A stretch of 43,071 nucleotides of DNA from Lachnospiraceae bacterium UBA7093 (lineage in GTDB: Bacteria; Bacillota; Clostridia; Lachnospirales; Lachnospiraceae). Shown here piece after piece: positions 40,269 to 43,071 of the stretch; the first letter of the stretch is position 1; each line of letters starts with the position of its first letter. The position numbers were made by a program, and so were the translations under genes. The notes beneath the pieces are model-generated. The model did not search any database. It was not told where the DNA came from and saw nothing but the letters and a program-made list of their open reading frames with translations. The stretch is from NCBI GenBank assembly GCA_002492465.1, contig DKYT01000025.1, positions 1 to 43,071 on the forward strand, read 5' to 3'.

Positions 40269-42022
40269 AGGGAAAAAAGGAACAGCAAAAAGATACGCTG
40301 ATAAAGGTTTTAAAATATATAAAACCCTATGGGGTGTTGATGGCGTTGACCATTGTGATGGCATTGATCAGCGTGGCGCTCACCCTTTACCTCCCCATAC
40401 TGACAGGGCAGGCAGTGGATATGCTCGCTTTCCCCGATAAGCTTTTTTTGGAGGGAGGAATATGGAATATTCTAAGGAAAATGGCGGTTGTAATCCTGCT
40501 GACAGCGGTTGCCCAGTGGATTATGAGTCTTTGTACCAATCAGATCGTTTATAATGTGATCCAGGATATCAGAAAAAAGGCATTTGGCAAGCTGCAGATA
40601 CTTCCCCTTAAATACATGGACGCACATTCCCACGGGGATATTGTCAGCCGGGTGGTGGCGGATGTGGATCAATTTGCGGATGGGCTGTTGATCGGTTTTA
40701 CCCAGCTGTTTACAGGGGTGATTACCATTATTGGAACCCTGGGATTTATGCTTTCGGTGAATGTGGGAATCACCCTTGTGGTGGTAGTGATTACACCGGT
40801 TTCTCTTCTGGTGGCAAGCTTTATTGCCAGAAAGACCTTCCGCATGTTTCAGCTTCAATCGGAAACCAGAGGGGAACAGACTGCGCTGGTGAACGAAATG
40901 ATCGGAAACCAAAAGGTAGTGCATGCCTTTAACAGGGAAGATGAGACGCTGGAAAAATTTGACGAGATCAACGGGAGACTGGAAAAGTGTTCTCTTCGCG
41001 CCATATTTTTCTCTTCCCTTACCAATCCCTGTACCAGATTCGTTAACAGTCTGGTATATACAGGTGTGGGGCTTACAGGCGCTTTCGGTGTGCTGGGAGG
41101 AGGGCTCAGCGTAGGGCAGCTTACCTGCTTTCTTTCCTATGCAAATCAGTACACCAAGCCCTTTAACGAGATCTCCGGCGTGATAACGGAGCTGCAAAAT
41201 GCCCTTGCCTGTGCGGCGAGAATTTTTGAATTGATAGAGGAACAGCCTCAGGCGCCGGACGGGGAAAGGATTTTGACGCTTAGTGAGGTACAGGGAAAGG
41301 TGGATCTGGAGCATGTTGCTTTTTCCTATGTACCGGACAAAAAGCTGATAGAAGATTTGAACCTTCATGTAAAGCCAGGGCAGAGAATCGCTATTGTAGG
41401 TCCTACAGGCTGTGGAAAGACCACCATGATCAACCTGTTGATGCGTTTTTACGATGTGGATGAGGGAAGCATTCAGGTTGAAAACACGGATATCCGTCAT
41501 ATTACCAGGAAATCTCTGCGAACCGCCTATGGCATGGTGCTCCAGGATACCTGGCTGAAAAGGGGAACTATCCGGGACAATATTACGGTGGGGAAACCGG
41601 ACGCCACACAGGAGGAGATTGTTGCGGCGGCTAAGAAATCCTATGCCCATAGCTTTATCCGCCGTCTGCCCCAGGGTTATGATACGGTGATTGGGGAGGA
41701 TGGAGGCAGCCTTTCCCAAGGACAGAAACAGCTTTTGTGTATTACAAGAGTGATGCTCAGCCTGCCCCCTATGTTGATTTTGGATGAGGCGACTTCTTCC
41801 ATCGACACCAGAACGGAGATCCGGATTCAAAAGGCGTTTGCCGCTATGATGGAGGGAAGAACCAGCTTTATTGTGGCGCATCGGCTTTCCACCATACAGA
41901 ATGCGGACGTGATTTTGGTTATGAAGGACGGACATATTATCGAGCAGGGGAACCATCAGGAGCTGCTTGCCCAAAAAGGGTTTTATGCGGAACTTTATAA
42001 CAGTCAGTTTGTGCTTGCCTGA
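40265..42022 (+). CDS. ABC exporter half-transporter, catalytic partner
   Basis: A 585-residue membrane-ATPase subunit with six membrane helices and an ATPase. Walker A GPTGCGKTT, Walker B MLILDEATSSID and switch VAHRLSTIQNAD are canonical. The signature is SLSQGQKQLLCITRVML (LSQGQ, not LSGGQ), as is usual in the subunit opposite a degenerate Walker B. In the heterodimer the site formed by its Walker motifs with the LSGGQ of the first subunit should be catalytic, the other not. ATGA coupling with the preceding gene supports one complex. AACAGGC precedes the start. Confidence 0.93.
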   Translation: MKGKKEQQKDTLIKVLKYIKPYGVLMALTIVMALISVALTLYLPILTGQAVDMLAFPDKLFLEGGIWNILRKMAVVILLTAVAQWIMSLCTNQIVYNVIQDIRKKAFGKLQILPLKYMDAHSHGDIVSRVVADVDQFADGLLIGFTQLFTGVITIIGTLGFMLSVNVGITLVVVVITPVSLLVASFIARKTFRMFQLQSETRGEQTALVNEMIGNQKVVHAFNREDETLEKFDEINGRLEKCSLRAIFFSSLTNPCTRFVNSLVYTGVGLTGAFGVLGGGLSVGQLTCFLSYANQYTKPFNEISGVITELQNALACAARIFELIEEQPQAPDGERILTLSEVQGKVDLEHVAFSYVPDKKLIEDLNLHVKPGQRIAIVGPTGCGKTTMINLLMRFYDVDEGSIQVENTDIRHITRKSLRTAYGMVLQDTWLKRGTIRDNITVGKPDATQEEIVAAAKKSYAHSFIRRLPQGYDTVIGEDGGSLSQGQKQLLCITRVMLSLPPMLILDEATSSIDTRTEIRIQKAFAAMMEGRTSFIVAHRLSTIQNADVILVMKDGHIIEQGNHQELLAQKGFYAELYNSQFVLA

Positions 42023-42057
42023 ATAGGGGATAGGCAGGAAGAGAGGAGAGGCTGTAA

Positions 42058-43053
42058 GTGGGGTGGAATGAAAAAGAGAAAAAGAGACTGTGGATTTTTG
42101 GGCTGACAGCATTTGGATTTACGGCGCTTATGGGCGTTCTGATGGGTTACAGCTATAATCAGGGAAACGATGTGACCATTTTTCCCGCTGCCCAAATGTA
42201 CTATCCGGCAGCAGGGGCTATTCTTGCGCTGATTTTTACAAAGGAAAAGGAGGAAATCCTTCCCATAAGATATTTTGCAGGGTTTTTGTTGTCTGCGGCA
42301 GTGATGGTTTTCCTGGCTGTGGGCAGCGTACTCAGACTGGAGGCGGCGCTGCCGTGGCAGTATGCAGTATCCGCCGCAGGAATTGTGTGCTTTATTTTGC
42401 TGCTGACAGAGAAAAAGGCGGTAAAAAACAGTTATGGGCTTCGTTTTTTCAGTAAAAAAGGAACAAAGGCATGGCAGTATTTTCTGCTGTTTTTAGCGCT
42501 CTATTTTTTACGTTGCTTCGTGATGTATGCAGTGGAGGGAAAGATCAGTGGATTTCTGGAGGTTCTTACCGGTCCGGCGGTTTATGTGAGTATGATCTCA
42601 ATGATTTTCAGCTTTTTTCTTATTTTTACAGGTTTCTTTGGAGAAGAATATGGGTGGCGCTGGTTTTTCCAGCCCCTTTTGCAGAAGCGTTTTGGATTAA
42701 GAGGCGGCGTAGTAGTTCTGGGGGTGCTTTGGGGGATATGGCATCTTCCTTTAAATGTGTTTTATTTTAACCGTCCGGAAGAGTGGGTGGTCAGCCTGTT
42801 TGCGTCTATGGCAAACTGTGTATGCACCGCGATCTTTTACGGATATGTGTACATGAAAACGGAAAATACCTGGCTGCCGGTGATTATGCATTTTGTAAAT
42901 AATAACCTCAGTGGGATTTATGCCGGGGCGGTAGAAGAAAACTATACGGGAAGAGGAGTTTTGGCGGTGCTTGCGGCGAATTTGGTTTTCGGGGTGTTTA
43001 TTTTTGCCAAGGCGTATAACAGACCTGAGAAAAAGGATTGTACAGACAAATAA
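42058..43053 (+). CDS. CPBP family intramembrane glutamic/metallo-endopeptidase
   Basis: A 331-residue protein with eight or so membrane helices. The Abi/CPBP motifs are E196-E197-Y-G-W-R201 (EExxxR), H229 in LWGIWHLPLN and a distal HFVNNNLSG. Such proteases process prenylated proteins, bacteriocins or anti-sigma factors. Its place right after an ABC exporter recalls peptide-immunity or maturation loci, but no peptide gene is seen. Translation starts at GTG 42058 with AGAGGAGAGG upstream. The last 18 bases of the window follow it. Confidence 0.87.
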   Translation: MGWNEKEKKRLWIFGLTAFGFTALMGVLMGYSYNQGNDVTIFPAAQMYYPAAGAILALIFTKEKEEILPIRYFAGFLLSAAVMVFLAVGSVLRLEAALPWQYAVSAAGIVCFILLLTEKKAVKNSYGLRFFSKKGTKAWQYFLLFLALYFLRCFVMYAVEGKISGFLEVLTGPAVYVSMISMIFSFFLIFTGFFGEEYGWRWFFQPLLQKRFGLRGGVVVLGVLWGIWHLPLNVFYFNRPEEWVVSLFASMANCVCTAIFYGYVYMKTENTWLPVIMHFVNNNLSGIYAGAVEENYTGRGVLAVLAANLVFGVFIFAKAYNRPEKKDCTDK

Positions 43054-43071
43054 AAAAGCGGGTGATGGGAA

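Noticed and set aside
40472..42112. Open minus-strand frame of 546 codons opposite the second ABC subunit
   Set aside because: Complement of a clear ABC exporter gene; composition is that of an antisense shadow and no motif is seen.
1..43071. CRISPR arrays, insertion sequences or prophage
   Set aside because: I found no regularly spaced repeats, no transposase or integrase motifs and no phage structural genes on either strand.

Overview
The window looks like chromosomal DNA of a Gram-positive, anaerobic Clostridia member, most likely a gut-type Lachnospiraceae. I base this on mid-range GC, strong AGGAGG-type ribosome binding sites, lipoprotein signal peptides, a spore maturation gene (spmA), the Firmicutes yaaO/yaaR/holB/ricT/trmN6/rsmI cluster, a PurO-type IMP cyclohydrolase behind a ZTP riboswitch, and a YesM/YesN sugar two-component system. 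I assign no species. Apart from a tRNA end at the left edge there are no RNA operons, and I see no insertion sequence, phage or CRISPR array.

Layout. 1-250: 3' end of a tRNA, then an A+T-rich spacer. 250-10261: a lipoprotein, an HD-domain protein, then a conserved housekeeping cluster with yaaO-like decarboxylase, pyruvate kinase, a divergent guanylate-kinase-like protein, YaaR, DNA polymerase III delta', RicT, TrmN6, a DUF4015 lipoprotein and RsmI. 10352-14286: spmA without spmB, a convergent hemerythrin-CheX-like fusion, a C45-type NTN hydrolase, and two consecutive O6-alkylguanine transferase family genes. 14516-17945: an ECF sigma factor, a membrane protein and an ABC transporter pair. 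18177-19394: an orphan FliD-like protein with an internal duplication. 19532-21257: PadR/DUF1700 pair and a BaiA-like short-chain dehydrogenase. 21295-23384: promoter, ZTP riboswitch and split purine genes (purO plus a stand-alone AICAR formyltransferase).

23433-35243 is the most integrated block. It holds a membrane-anchored sugar-binding sensor, a LytS/YesM histidine kinase, a YesN response regulator, a second sugar-binding lipoprotein, a ChvE-type binding protein, the GguA/GguB transporter, a chemoreceptor and a 61-residue protein. The natural reading is that extracellular sugar is sensed by the anchored binding protein and kinase, YesN then drives the transporter, and the chemoreceptor may read the same ligand. 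Two strong hairpins flank the ChvE gene and probably set the binding protein to transporter ratio.

35305-43053: a signal-less Cu/Zn superoxide dismutase on the minus strand, then on the plus strand DegV, a two-gene SufC/SufB-type Fe-S assembly pair, a heterodimeric ABC exporter with one degenerate ATP site, and a CPBP membrane protease.
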